From assembly GCA_027625915.1 (NCBI GenBank), contig JANTQA010000015.1:11127001-11191000 (forward strand): a stretch of 64,000 nt of DNA. The letters run 5' to 3'. Within the stretch, counting starts at the first letter, position 1, and each line of letters starts with the position of its first letter. Below, one piece after another: positions 1-11,918 of the stretch. The notes beneath the pieces were generated by a model. That model made no database searches. It was not told the DNA's origin and saw only the letters and a program-made list of their open reading frames with translations. The translations under genes were made by a program, and so were the position numbers. The stretch comes from Anaeramoeba flamelloides. Taxonomy: Eukaryota; Metamonada; Anaeramoebidae.

Positions 1-1339
1 TGAAAAAAAATGAACTATTAAAAAATAATTAAATTTAAAAGTAAATCTTTCAGTATATTTCTTTTTTTTTTTTCACAAATATTGAACAAAAAGAATTCAA
101 ATAGTTTAAAAATAAAGCATTGAATAAAATAAAAAAAAAATGCTATTTTTGTTATTTTTAAGATTAAATAGATATCAAGTATTAAAATTTAAATTTAAAA
201 TCAATAATGGAAAAAATAGACAAAATTTAATTGTTTAAATGATTATTAATTATCATTTTATGACCAATTAAGTATTGATTTTTATCTAAGTTATTATTAT
301 TTATTATAACTATATTTATTGAAACAAATATTACTTTATAAATTTTGAGAACAAAAATTAAAATTTAATTTCAAAATTCCTCTTTATTTTTAAACAAAAA
401 ATGCAAAATAAATTGTAATTTCTGTATATATATGGAGAGGGTGGCATCTAAAAATCTTCTTTTTTTATGATTGAAGAAGTTTAAATTGCATTCTAAATGT
501 CCTTTTACTTAATTTTCCTTAAAGCGAATTTAAGCATAAAATCCTATATTTCACGATTATTCATAGAAAAAGTACATCAAATTCTTTTATGTTTATAAAG
601 AAAAGGCCAAAAATTGAAAAGGAAAAAAAGGAAAAAAGAAAAAGAAAAAAAAAAGAAATTTAAAAAGGGTTTATAAGAAGCAATTGGTAAAATTGAATAA
701 AAAAAAAAAATGGTATCTTTTAATTAACGAACACCCAAAATCACAATCATGGTACTTTTGGTTAATTGAGTTTAATAATTTGATAATTGATCATGAATAT
801 TCATTTGGGAGGTCATTTTTTAGTTGTTGTTATTTCTTTTTTCTTTTTGATCTAGCTTTTTTTTAACCCTTGATATTTTTTGCATTTGTTTTTTTGCTTT
901 TATTTTCAAGTTGCCCATACCGCTGTGTTTCAGTATCACAATATTAGCAAGTAACCACTTGGTCTTTTTTCTTTGTATCTCTTCTTACCAAATTATAGAA
1001 AATTTTGGCGAGGGAAAAAATGAATAAAAATAAAAATCTTCTTTTAATGAAAAATTGATTTTGTATTAAATTTAAAATTGTCATTTTATTTAAGATTGAT
1101 CGAAATATTTTTTTAGAAAAATATTTAAAAGCATAATTTTTAAATAGTCTAATTTTTTCATTTTTTTTTTTTTATTTTTATTTTTATATTTTATACTTTT
1201 TAATAACAATAGCAAAACGTAAGATTAACAAAAATATTTATATAATAAAATTAATATATTATTTACAACGATTCAAATATTTATATTTTAACTTTTGTAT
1301 TTGTTTCTTTACAATTGACACATTTCCCAATATTAACAG
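1..1339. other. AT-rich 5' flank / intron, no recognised gene
   Basis: Very A+T-rich DNA with poly-A and poly-T runs. An intron must end at 1339 (acceptor ...AACAG), so at least one upstream exon of the following ankyrin gene should lie here or left of the window. I could not identify it. Positions 700-810 and 905-955 are slightly less A+T-rich, but their translations show no ankyrin signature. Confidence 0.5.
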
Positions 1340-3538
1340 AAAAATGTTATTCATATAGCTTGTCAATTTAATTCTGATCCAAACATATTAGCATGTTTAC
1401 TTAATAATGGAGCCGAAATACATGATAACCGAGAGGTTAGTTTTTTTAAAAAAAGAATCTATTCTTTTTTTTATTAATTTTTTCTTTTATTTTTTTAATG
1501 ATAAATGTTTTAAATATCCCATAATTTCTCTTATTTTTTTAATAAATCATAATTAGTATACACCATTGCATTACTTGTGTCTTGGGGAATTTAAGGAAAC
1601 TAGTCTAGAATTTATTTTACAAAATAAAATCCCAGTAGATGGTATACCGTGTGTATGTTAACAATTTTTAACATTCCAAATATTAAATTGTTACAAATAA
1701 AAAAAAAATTACCTAACTTTATTTTAAATCAAAAAATTAATAAAAAAAAAAAAAAAAAAAAATAGAATAATAAAAAGAGCTATTTAACACCATTATTTTT
1801 TTCGTGCCTAGTGAATCCAAACTATGAATTATTAGAGTTTCTTCTTATTAAAAAAGAAGCTGAATTCGATATTAAAGATGATAATGGAAACAATATGCTT
1901 CATATTTTAGCAATGAATCTGGATGTTTCGATGTTTTCTGTTTTACTTTTCAAAGACAAAGGTTTACTCGAAGATACTAATGTTTGTTTCATTTTTTTTT
2001 TTTTTTTTGTAAAATCCCTGGTTTGATTAAAGAACAATATCAGTATATCTATATTTCTTTTCGGTTATATCTAAGGTATTTCCTAAAAAAATGGGGATTT
2101 TTTTTTTATGTTCGAAATAATATTTTCTTAGGGAGAATTTCTATTTGTAAATCGGTAATAGAAAATTAAGAGGGGTTTTATGACTAATTGAATTATTTAC
2201 CTATGGTATTTATTTCAAAATATGTTTGGTTGAAATATTTCCAAAAAATAAAAAAAATTTAAACACTTTTTTTGTACAAAACAAATTAAGGTCCATTTCA
2301 ATAAAAAAAACTGGAAAATATGACAAGGGAACAAATAATTTGTTAAAAAATTAAATACAGTTATAATTTTTCGTTTCTCTGAAAAAGTTTATCAAGATTA
2401 AACCTCTCATAAAAAATTTTTTATGATTAAAAAGGGTGAAATAAACACCGAATTTTTACACCTAAAAAAAAATATATCAGATAAAATCGAGATCAGAAAC
2501 TTTGATATCTTTTATTAGGGTAATGTCTTTACAAATAAACAAATTGGATTATTATGAAGAATCGATTTATGATAAATAACATTTTTTTTATTATTTAAAT
2601 AGTAATATTAGAATTAAGTTTTATAAAGATATTTAAAAATAAATTTGCACCACTTTTCTGGAAATAACTTAGGAGTTGGAAATGTAGTTATGGTTTTCAA
2701 TGATTAAAAAGAATTGAGAAAAAAATCAAATATTTTACTCAATTCTTGTGAATTCTGGAAAACCTAAGTACACTTTTCTAAAAATCATTATAAAAAGAAT
2801 TGAGTGAAATTTTAAGATTTTCAAATGTTCTTTTGTTTTGAGAAAATAAAACTTCCCATAACTGAAACAGACTTTACAATAAAATTCATTAATATATCAA
2901 TATGTTATTCTTCAAATATTATATTTTTTTTTTTTAATATATATTTATATGTAATATAGAATATGAAGCAAACCCCATTTGATTTGGCGACAAAGCATAA
3001 AAATATGGAATTTTTAAAAGGTTATTTTGAATTGAAAAGGCATAATTTAAAAAAAAATGATCATTCAAAAAATGATCAGTTAAAAAAATATCAGTCAACA
3101 ACTCAGAAGTTAATAAAATGTTTCAAAGAAAATAGCATTAATAAAGAGGAAATCAAAAAACATAAAAATGCACTTCAAAAAAAAATTGAATTAATATCTG
3201 AAAAGGAAACTTTAAAAAGAAACCTTATTGAAAAATATGAGCTTCAAAAAAAAGTAAAAGAAAAGAAAATTAAATTAATCGAGAATGATTACCAGAATAT
3301 TCTCGATGAAATGGATTTAATAAAAATTAAAAAAGAAAATGAAATCGAGAAAAAAAATAGAACATTATCTGATAAACAAGAAGAAAAAAATCAACTTGAA
3401 AATGATGATGATCCTTATTATCAATTATTAAACAAAAAAAAATTATTAGAAAAGTATCGTAAAGAGAATCATAATTATAAAAAACAGGCCAATGAAATTA
3501 AAAAAAAATCAAAATCAAAATCAAAAAGAAGGTGGTAA
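1340..3538 (+). CDS. Ankyrin-repeat / coiled-coil protein, 3' part of a multi-exon gene
   Basis: Four exons can be chained in frame: 1340-1435, 1557-about 1641, 1812-1981 and 2960-3538 (stop TAA). The junctions fall in or between ankyrin repeats. Exon 1 gives VIHIACQFN...LLNNGAEI, exon 2 YTPLHYLCLGEF, exon 3 NNMLHILAMN, and exon 4 opens with MKQTPFDLATKHKNMEFLK. This amounts to about five repeats followed by about 165 residues of Lys/Glu-rich coiled coil ending in a basic KSKSKSKRRW tail. Introns are 121, about 170 and 978 nt. The last is enlarged by a TA-flanked inverted-repeat element. The donor of exon 2 is ambiguous between GTATAC at 1642 and nearby GTs. The 5' end is missing. The layout matches the C-terminus of the giant gene at 23335-32176, so this may be the end of a related larger protein. 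Ankyrin repeats mediate protein-protein contacts; no specific role can be assigned. Confidence 0.75.
2074..2669. mobile_element. MITE-like element, family M1, copy a
   Basis: A 596-bp element inside an intron. Its ends are inverted repeats of about 24 bp: the left starts AGGTATTTCC, and the right end reads GGAAATAACT on the plus strand. Both sides are flanked by TA (2072-2073 and 2670-2671), the target duplication typical of Tc1/mariner-type elements. The interior shares long blocks with 19717-20298, for example ATATCAGATAAAATCGAGAT. There is no transposase reading frame, so it is non-autonomous. Confidence 0.8.
2703..2830. repeat. Modular palindromic repeat, locus 1
   Basis: Carries the module AAAAAGAATTGAG ... 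CTCAATTCTTGTGAATTCTGG followed by AAACCTAAG, then a second AAAAAGAATTGAG about 90 bp on. The same palindromic module recurs at 5811, 35308, 42678, 55285 and 63388. Confidence 0.55.
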
Positions 3539-3661
3539 AAGAAGAAATACGATAGAAATAAAAATGAAACAAAAAGAAAAATAATTATTTGAAGAAAATA
3601 TACAGTAAATGTAAATAACTTATAAAATGTATTGTTTTTGCCAAAAATAAAATAATTTATA

Positions 3662-3667
<6 letters not shown>

Positions 3668-3705
<38 letters not shown>
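3668..3705. repeat. (TA)n microsatellite
   Basis: An uninterrupted TA dinucleotide tract of 38 bp, about 130 bp after the stop codon of the ankyrin gene. Confidence 0.95.
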
Positions 3706-3707
<2 letters not shown>

Positions 3708-3988
3708 ATTATTCTGTTTTTGTTTTTTTTTTTGTTCTTGTTTTTGTTGATAATAATTTTTATAAGTTAAAGAAAAAAAGAAAATCACTCTAATTCTGTT
3801 AAATGAAATGAAGATGATAACTGAAACTGTTATTTAGATGCCAAATTATTTAAAAAAAAAAATTATTGATTTGTATTTTTTAAAATTCAATTAAAGAAGA
3901 TTTGTTTTTTGTGAATTTTAAATAATTATTATCAATAATATATTTATTTACAAAGTGGGTCTTAAAGAATACGTTTATTGAATGGGAA

Positions 3989-3992
<4 letters not shown>

Positions 3993-4078
<86 letters not shown>
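3993..4078. repeat. (GT)n microsatellite
   Basis: About 85 bp of GT repeats with a single interruption (TATG near 4050). Any reading frame through it (Cys-Val repeats) is an artefact. Confidence 0.95.
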
Positions 4079-5064
4079 TTGTTTGTTTGATAGTGATCTT
4101 GTTATTATAGATCTATCTATTTATAAATCCATCATGTATAAAAAGGCAAAAAAGAGAAAAAATCAGTCAAAATTTTCAAAAATAATTTTTCCAATAAAAG
4201 AATTAAAATTTTTTTCATTTTTTGATTTGTTCAAAATTAAAAAGAATTTTCTTTTTGTTTTGTGAATTGTTTGAATTAAAAAAATATTTTTTTATTGAAA
4301 ATCTTTTATAAATTTTCGAAAGAAGTAACGAAAAGGGACAAAAAATTTGTAAATAATTTGAAACAAAAAAATATCAAAAAATTAAAAAAGGGAAAAGAGA
4401 GTTTTTTTAAATTATTACAATAAATAAAAAAGGGATTTCAACTACTCCTGATTAGTCCATTTTCGTATGGTAAAATTAATAAGACCAAGTATTGGAAAGT
4501 TCTTGTTAATTCTAGTCATATAAAACTTTCTCTTAAGTTTGAAATTGGGATCATTTTCTTATGTTTTTTAAAGTGGATACTTGGGGGTGGTGTGTGTGGG
4601 GGGGGGGGTGATTATATAAAGCATAATAATCGCTTTTTCTAAAAAATATATGTTTATTTTTTATCATAGAAAAAAGATTGTGAATCGAGTTAAGAAAAAA
4701 AAGAAGAAAAATTAAAGAGGAAAGAAAGTGATATCGATGGGGAAGGAATAAAGAGATGGTAATATTATAGAATTAATGATATATTTTACTACTTTAAAAT
4801 CAATATTAATTTGAGAGATAAAATTTTGAATATCTCCTGTGTTTAAAATTCTTAGATTTAATCATTAATTCTAGTTTTTTTTCAACACCTATGAATTATT
4901 TTGACTTTCATTCCCAAAAATTGTTTTTGGTCACTTTAAACTATAAAAAATTATTATAGAATCAACTAAGAGTCAAAATAAAAATATTTTACATTAATTA
5001 AAAGAGGGTATTTTTCTTCATAATAAGGGTAGTAATCGTTACAAGAAATAAAAAAAAGTAATTA

Positions 5065-5258
5065 CAGCCAGTTTCAATTTTAAGGTACAAACTTTAACAA
5101 AAATTAAGGCACAATTAAAATCTCAAATTAAGGTACAAAATTCAGATTCTAGTAAAAGAATTTGCGGAAAAAAAATTCTAAATTTTGTGTTTTAATTTGA
5201 GATTTTTTTGTTCCTCAAATTTCGTTGAAAATTTGTGACTTAAATTTGAAAATGATTG
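5065..5258. mobile_element. MITE-like element, family M5, copy a
   Basis: A 194-bp element made almost wholly of two inverted arms of about 85 bp. The left arm starts CAGCCAGTTTCAA and the right arm ends TTGAAAATGATTG. Both sides carry TA (5063-5064 and 5259-5260). The arms share ATCTCAAATTAA. A second copy lies at 34459-34658. Confidence 0.75.
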
Positions 5259-5810
5259 TATAAAAATAGATATATTTTTAAGAATGGGTCTATAATAGGA
5301 GTAATCTCATCATTTGATTTTTTTCAAAAAAGATCAAAAAAAAAAAGTAAATCATTATCGGTGAGTACTTTTTACATTTCAGGTAAAAGTTAAAATTTCA
5401 ATTAAAACATATCTGTGAATTTTCTGTTTCTCGAAGTATTGTAATCCATTTTGAATATGTTTAATTCTTTCTGTATAATAAATTATATAACTTACAATTA
5501 TTTATGAAAGTTGAAATGGGATGTGTGGTTTTTAATAAATTTTCTATTTTTTTCATTTTTTTGGATTTTTTTTGTAACCAATAAGGTAAAAAATAATTGT
5601 AACTAGGTATCAAAGATGTTAATTATATATTTATTTTTGTTCAAAATATAAAAATTAATATTATTATTGAGAAAAAATACTTATCAAAAAGCATTTTATC
5701 AAAATAAAAAAAAAAGAGGAAGTAAAATATTTAAAAAGTTAATATAAAAAATAAGAATATCATTTTCGTGACAGGATTTAAAAGGTATCCATTGTTATTA
5801 TGTTTTCCTT

Positions 5811-6010
5811 GATTTAAAAGAATTGAGCAAAGTCTTTGATTGTGCTAAATTCATTTAGATTTTGGAAAGTTATCCTATACTTTTTTTTAATTTAAAAACA
5901 TTTGGTAAAATTAAAAGATTATTCTCTATTCGTTTAGGTTCTGATAAATTTTCGTAAGGTTTTTTTTTCTTCATTTTAAAAATTAATAGAAAATTTAAGA
6001 ATTTTTTATT
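5811..6010. repeat. Modular palindromic repeat, locus 2
   Basis: Contains TTTAAAAGAATTGAGCAAAG with a degenerate inverted partner, then an AT-rich inverted stretch (AATTAATAGAAAATTT ... TTTCTTAAATTC) like that at 42590-42650. A diverged member of the family at 2703, 35041, 42545, 55275 and 63100. Confidence 0.45.
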
Positions 6011-7228
6011 ATTTCTTAAATTCAAAAAAAAAATAAATTAGATTTAAACTGTTTAAATAATAATTTATTTTAAAATAAAAAATTGATTTATTTTCTTTGA
6101 GTGTTTTAGTATAATTGAAAACAATCAATGTTGGGTTTCTAATTATAATTTGTCAAATTCAGAATTTTGAACAACAAATACATTTTTATTGTTTTGTTTT
6201 TAGGGTGGGAGTTACTTCCTTTTTCTCATAAAAAAAATATAAAAAAATAAATTAAAAACAATTTAGAAAAAGATAAAAAAAAGGTAAGAATTTTCAAGTT
6301 ATAAAAATCTATAAATTCTCAAAAAAGTTCTAAAAATCTTCCAAACTCTTTGAAAAATAGACAATTTTATTCCTTTTAGGAATCAGAATGGTCGACTTTT
6401 TTGTTCAACTCGAAGTCATTTTTCCTAGATTTAAAAAAAAGAATGAACATTTATTTAATAAGCTGGCTTTTTTGTTCTCCTAATGTGTACAACAGTAATT
6501 ATAGACAAATATCTAGTGGGTTTGAATAAAACATATCTTACTTTAAACCAATTTCTGTTTTCTTTTATATCCTATTATATAAAATTGTTTATACACTTCA
6601 ACTTAAAGCTAAGAGCAAAAAATAAAATAATAAAAAAAATATTTTCCAAACAATAGTTGGAAGTGGACAAAATTTCTAGATAATGAAATTTAAAAAAAAT
6701 TCACTTTTTTTTCTAATTTTCTTTCAAATAATTGTTTGTAAACAAAAAAAAATCTAAATACAGAATAAAAAATATTTCGAAATTTCTAGATACTTTAAAG
6801 ACAAATTAAATACTAAATTTCAAAATAACACTAAAGGGTGTAAGGTATAGAGAATCTATCTTCTTTAATCAATATTTTAACATTTTAAAAATCCTAAAAG
6901 AAAGACTAGAAAAATAAAAAATGATACCACTGTCTTCATAAAAAAAATTAAAGTTGGATGATAATTACTGATATTAAATTTATTTTGATAAATTTAAAAT
7001 AAAAAAAGAATAAAATTCTAAAATTAATTTGTTAAAATAATTCTTGAATAATTTTTGATCAATAAATGGAAAATAATAAATAAAAAAAAAAATAAAATAA
7101 AAAAATTTGATAAAAAAGATGAAATAAATTTAAAAGAAAAAAATCACAAGAAGAAAATAAAAGAATAAAAAAAAAAAAAAAAAAAATAAAGAAAGATGAT
7201 GATAAAATGAAGGGAGAATTAGATCAAG

Positions 7229-10200
7229 TTAAAACATAGTTTTCAAATAAAGGAAAATTATCAATATTAGAAGGCAAAGAACACAACAAACGCCACAATA
7301 AACATATTTTCTATATTTTCCCCAACCGATTTTAGCGTATTTATCTAATCTCCAAGGAGCGAATGAATCCAATGGTCTGACTGGGTCTTCGAGGTGAGGG
7401 TTTTGATTTGGTTCCTTTCTGCCTAGTCCCGCAGGTTTTGCTCTGGCTTCTGATTCTGGCAATATTTCGATTGAGCATTCAATTTTGCCTCTTTCTTCGC
7501 CGTCAAAATTTGGATGTAAAAGTGTGATCCATTGTTGTTTGATTGTTTGTGAGGTCTTCCTTTTCTCTGCGCGTTTGAATAGCCCCTTGAGGTTGATGTT
7601 TGCCTCGCCGATGGAGTCGTTTGGATTTAGGATATCCTTATCCCATAATTGGAATTTTATTCTTGGCACTCTCGCTGGCAATTCGACTGGGAAAATGTAT
7701 CTCCAGTTAAAGGCGCCCTTACCGTCTTTGCTTCTCCAATGGATATCGGAGGATTGCTTTTTGCCGTCGTTCAATTGGCAGGTGACAAAGATGTCTGACA
7801 TGTTTTTGTCCATGAATACAACATCCTTGGTGTTCCAAACGATGATTCTCAATTCGTATGGCAGGGGCTTTGGTGCCTCGAGGGGTGTTTGGGGTGTTTG
7901 GGCGGCCTGTTCAGCTGTCATGATTTCAACCCACATCTCAAGCTTACCCTGGGGATTCGAGCTAGTTGGAGACCATAGTGTTCGGTATTCGACGGGCTTG
8001 GTGCTCATGTCTTGCCATTCCTGGCTAAACCATCTATTTTCCAAGTCGATGATTGTTTCGCCAATGAGATCATCGGATGTGATGCGATCCCAATCAAAGA
8101 CTTGGATTTTCAGTTCGGAATTCCCGGGCAAGACACAGGGCAGCTCAAAGCACTGATAGAAATTTGGCCTGAGTGTTTCCTTTTTGTAGTTGTCACGATC
8201 GTTGATGATGTTTTCCTTTTTTTTGCCATTGGAGACAACAATGTATGGATCACTTGAGCCGTTAGCGTCCTTTGGTACCAATTGCATTCCTCGTAATACG
8301 TATACCCTGACAACCATATTTTTTGGCTTGAACAATTCCTGAAGGTCTTCGGGTTTTTCGAGATCCTCCATGTTGGCTGTATCATGGACGGTGATTTTCC
8401 CCTTAAATTTACCAACAGACCTTACTGTGTTGGGGTTTCTGCTCTTGTCCTGAAACATTTTTTCAAATGCAGAGAGGCCCCGAACCTTACCGCGTGTTAG
8501 ATCCCATTCGTAAAATGGCAATTCCTTAAAGTCATGTTCCAATTCGTAATTTGACTTATTTCGACCTTCCTTAGGATCTTTGAATCCGACATATTCCTCC
8601 TCGTCACTGTCAACGAATTCGTCTAAAAAGGTTTCTCGAACTTCTGGGATTGTTCGAATCCCGACAAAGCCCATCTCGTTATGCTCTGTTTCAAATTCCA
8701 GCAAGTCAATTAATTTTTCATTTACTTCTTCGATGTTTGTGGGGATCACGTCTGCAATTATTTTGACCTTCTCTTCTTCTTCTTCTTCGTCTTCAGTTAA
8801 TTCCATTTCCTCAATGGCGCCAGGGATTTTGTCTACCTTTGGTGGGATATTCTGTGCCACAAATGGGATATCTGCCCATGGTAAAAATTGTCCCAAGGGG
8901 ATGGCACCGGCACCTACTAAGGGGTTGCCCATTCTGCCATGATCGTAGACTCTCATATTTAGGCTTGTGGCAAAGATATGGTTTAATGGCAACTTGACGG
9001 GGATTCGAAAGGTCTCCAAAAAGTTTGCATTGGGTCCATTTGGTGATTTGGAGGGCTGTGTGCTATGGATCATTTTTTTTTTTTCCTTTTTCTTCATTTT
9101 GGAATGAACAAGATCAAATTCAATTGCTGGCTTGGAAATTTTTCTCATCTTGCTTGGCAGCAGCGATCGAACACCGATGGCAGAAATTTCAATTATGCAG
9201 TCTTTAAATTCTGGCGCCAATGGTGGGATTGGGTAATTTTTTTTTTTCGCATAGGGCACCAATTGGAAGGAAGCAAGCACCTCACCAAAGGTGATCTCAG
9301 GAACGTCAGTATATAATTTGTACCATTTGGGGCTTGGTGGGAATCTTTGCCCAACGTCAACAGTCTTGACATCAAATCTGCCTAATAAGTCATCGCTTGA
9401 TGCTGCGTCCCAATCGTAGCACATCACAGAAATGTTGGGTGCATAGTTGATTGGATCTGGTAATTCCACGGGCAGGACTACTGTTTCATACCACGTTGGA
9501 TTTAAAGTCCTTTCAATTGTCTTACATTTAGCTGAATATTTGCCAATCCTAATTTTACAATATGGATCGCTTAGCCCGTTTTTGTCTGCTGGTGGCAAAT
9601 TGCGCCCCTGGTAAAGGTGCATTCTTAATTCGTATTTTTTCAATTTCTGTTCGACCATTTTCTGTCTTTTTTTGCGATCACATTCCCGTTTTTTCCCAAT
9701 GTCTAATCTGTATGCTAAAAATCCCGGTACCACTCCTTCCACATATTGTGTGGACTTTTTATCTGGCCTTAAGACGCACCATGTTGGCTTGTGATCTAAG
9801 CCAAAGCATTCGGCAAAGGAGTATCTCATAAATCCCAATCTTGACCTTTTGGAAACCTTTGTTTTACTATAGACATTGATAAAAACATCGGGACATTGCG
9901 ACATATCCTTGGGGAAGGTCAAGACCTTTTCCTGTACAGCCTCCCACCAACTAACAGCTCCCTTTTTAATTCGGTGCCTTTTGGTTTTGATAATCTCTTG
10001 CCCAATGGCTAATTCAACAAATACAGAATTAATTCCTCTTGCTTGGAATTCTGTTCCCTCAAATACATCAAATCGAACAACATACGCTTCTGTGGCTGGC
10101 AATCGCCCGCTCTGTGTTGGACCCATGCCCAGTTTTGGGTTGTCCTCGATTTCGGCATTAATTCCAATCAAGATCCTTCCTTTGAAAACAGTTTCTTCAG

Positions 10201-11435
10201 TTTGGCCCTTTTTAAACATCGTTCCCATGCTCGACTTTGGTGGGCCATAGAAATTGATCCACCTTGGCGCCATTTCCTCTAATTGGATATCGGTGAACCT
10301 AAAATACGTGGAACTGATCAAGTCATTTGATTTCGTTTTTTTCTCCCAATCAAATAGTTTTAATTCAATGACGTTCGACAGCGTTGGCGTAAAGACAGGG
10401 ATCCTCAGCTCCTCATTCCAAACGGGGTTTAATGTTTTCTTTTTGACAGATGTCCGAATTGGCTTGTTGCCTCCAAATCGTGCTTCAAGGAAGGGATCAG
10501 CCTTCCCAAACGTGTCCATTTTAGGTAAATGCTCCGCACGGTAACAAAAGACATTTAAATGGTAGCCCTGTGTGTCAATGTTTGGTGGCTTCAGGATCAT
10601 CGATTGTAAATCCTCAGAATCTTCATTGCCTTCTTCATCATCAATTCCGTCACTTTGGTGTGTCTTTGATTGATCACCGGGGGCTAAGACAATGACACTC
10701 ACTTTAAGATATCCTTGTGCTATTGGTAGATTAATTTTGTTTATTGTTTGGTTTTTTTTTTATTTAAAAATTCAAATTAGTCACGAAGAAAATTGAAGGT
10801 TTTTTTTTTTAGTAAGTTGAAGGTCTTGTATTGGGGGTTATTTTAATTTTTTTTTTCTTTTATTTAGTCTGTCTTGTTTTTTTTTTTATTTTTTTTGTTG
10901 TGTGCCTTTTAATTCTATTTATTTGTGGGTAGTCATAAAATAATCATTTAAAATCAGCGTTTTTTTTATTTTTTAAATGTGAAACACGTCCTTGAAAATA
11001 AGACTTCACAAAAGATTAAATTTTTTCATAAAGTATATTTAAATGTTGAGGTAACCATAGACAAGTATTTTTTTTTTTTATTTTTTTTTTTGAATAAAGA
11101 ATGTGACAATTTAATTATTCAGAAAAATAAAATTGATAGTTTTTTTAAAAAAGTTTTTCTCTTTTGTTTTAAAACAAGTACAAACTTTGTAAAAAGAAAA
11201 AAAAAAGAAAAGTCAACAAAAAAAAAAAAAAAAAATTAATTAATTTTTTTTTTGTCTTTATGAAACAATAAATACTTACCACCTTCGTTTGAGTCTGTGT
11301 CTGTAAGAAGTAACCACTTATGCCAAATTTCGTGATCTGGTTCTCCATAAACATAAAGAACATCAAATTCATATTGTCCCTTTTATAAAAACAAAATAAA
11401 ATAAGGTTTTAATTTTTTTAAAAAAAGTTGACACA

Positions 11436-11480
<45 letters not shown>

Positions 11481-11918
11481 ATTTTTTGTGAGTAATTTCA
11501 TTGTTTTTTTTGAAATAAAAGATAGTGGTTTGTTTTGAAAACCTAAATCAAAAGCACATACAATTAAAACGTTTCTTCTGATTGTGTTAGAATCCATAAC
11601 TTGGACCAATAACTTTTTCTTCAAAACTTCTTCTGGTTTCCATTTGAAATCATAAAAAAAAAGGTGGTCAAAAGTACAGCTTGTGGTGTTTTTAAAGATT
11701 TTTGTATGTTGTTTTTGACCATCAAGGGTAATGTAAGTTAAGGGATCAGACATCAAATTTTTTCCCCTTCCTTTCAACTCACGTGCTTCAATAATGTGAA
11801 CACGAACTTGAAAATCTGCTCTTCCTTTCCCATCTAAAAATTTGGGATCAATTTTTAATCCTCCCAACCTTTCATTTCCTTTTATTTGTTTAGAACCATA
11901 ATTTTCTTGACGTGACAT
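7229..11918 (-). CDS. Ferlin: seven C2 domains with C-terminal transmembrane anchor
   Basis: Three exons: 11918-11562, 11379-11280 and 10719-7229, introns of 182 and 560 nt, 1,315 residues, TAA stop. Junctions rebuild the family pattern: RRNVLI joins GQYEFDVLYVYGEP, and TDSNEG joins AQGYLKVSVIVLAPGD, the stretch that follows the first C2 domain in ferlins. C2-like domains lie near residues 36-135, 204-300, 365-475, 514-620, 660-765, 954-1060 and 1105-1200. The fourth (SDPYC, YDWD..SDDLLG) and sixth (SDPYI, FDWD..SDDLIG) keep the loop aspartates that bind Ca2+ in C2 domains; the third and fifth look divergent. An acidic segment (ELTEDEEEEEE) lies near 793. A hydrophobic helix (about 1291-1312) near the end makes it a tail-anchored protein facing the cytosol. 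Ferlins act in Ca2+-dependent membrane fusion and repair. It is shorter than animal ferlins (about 2,000 residues), with no DysF domain seen. The 3.5-kb exon is far more G+C-rich than its surroundings. Confidence 0.92.

Larger units (their letters stand above)
3539..7228. other. Intergenic, no gene recognised
   Basis: Lies between the 3' ends of two convergent genes (ankyrin gene + and ferlin -). It contains TA and GT microsatellites, a G-run near 4597-4608, one M5 inverted-repeat element and one palindromic-repeat locus. I saw no supported coding exon on either strand. Confidence 0.6.

Noticed and set aside
684-866. A 60-codon frame near the left edge, considered as the missing first exon of the ankyrin gene.
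   Set aside because: No ankyrin signature, no clear donor joining it to 1340, and the rest of it is poly-T translation.
3978-4265. A frame encoding Cys-Val repeats.
   Set aside because: It is a GT microsatellite.
7485-10544. Many plus-strand open frames of 60-220 codons.
   Set aside because: They are antisense to the ferlin exon, whose C2 motifs run through without a break; antisense frames stay open because of base composition.
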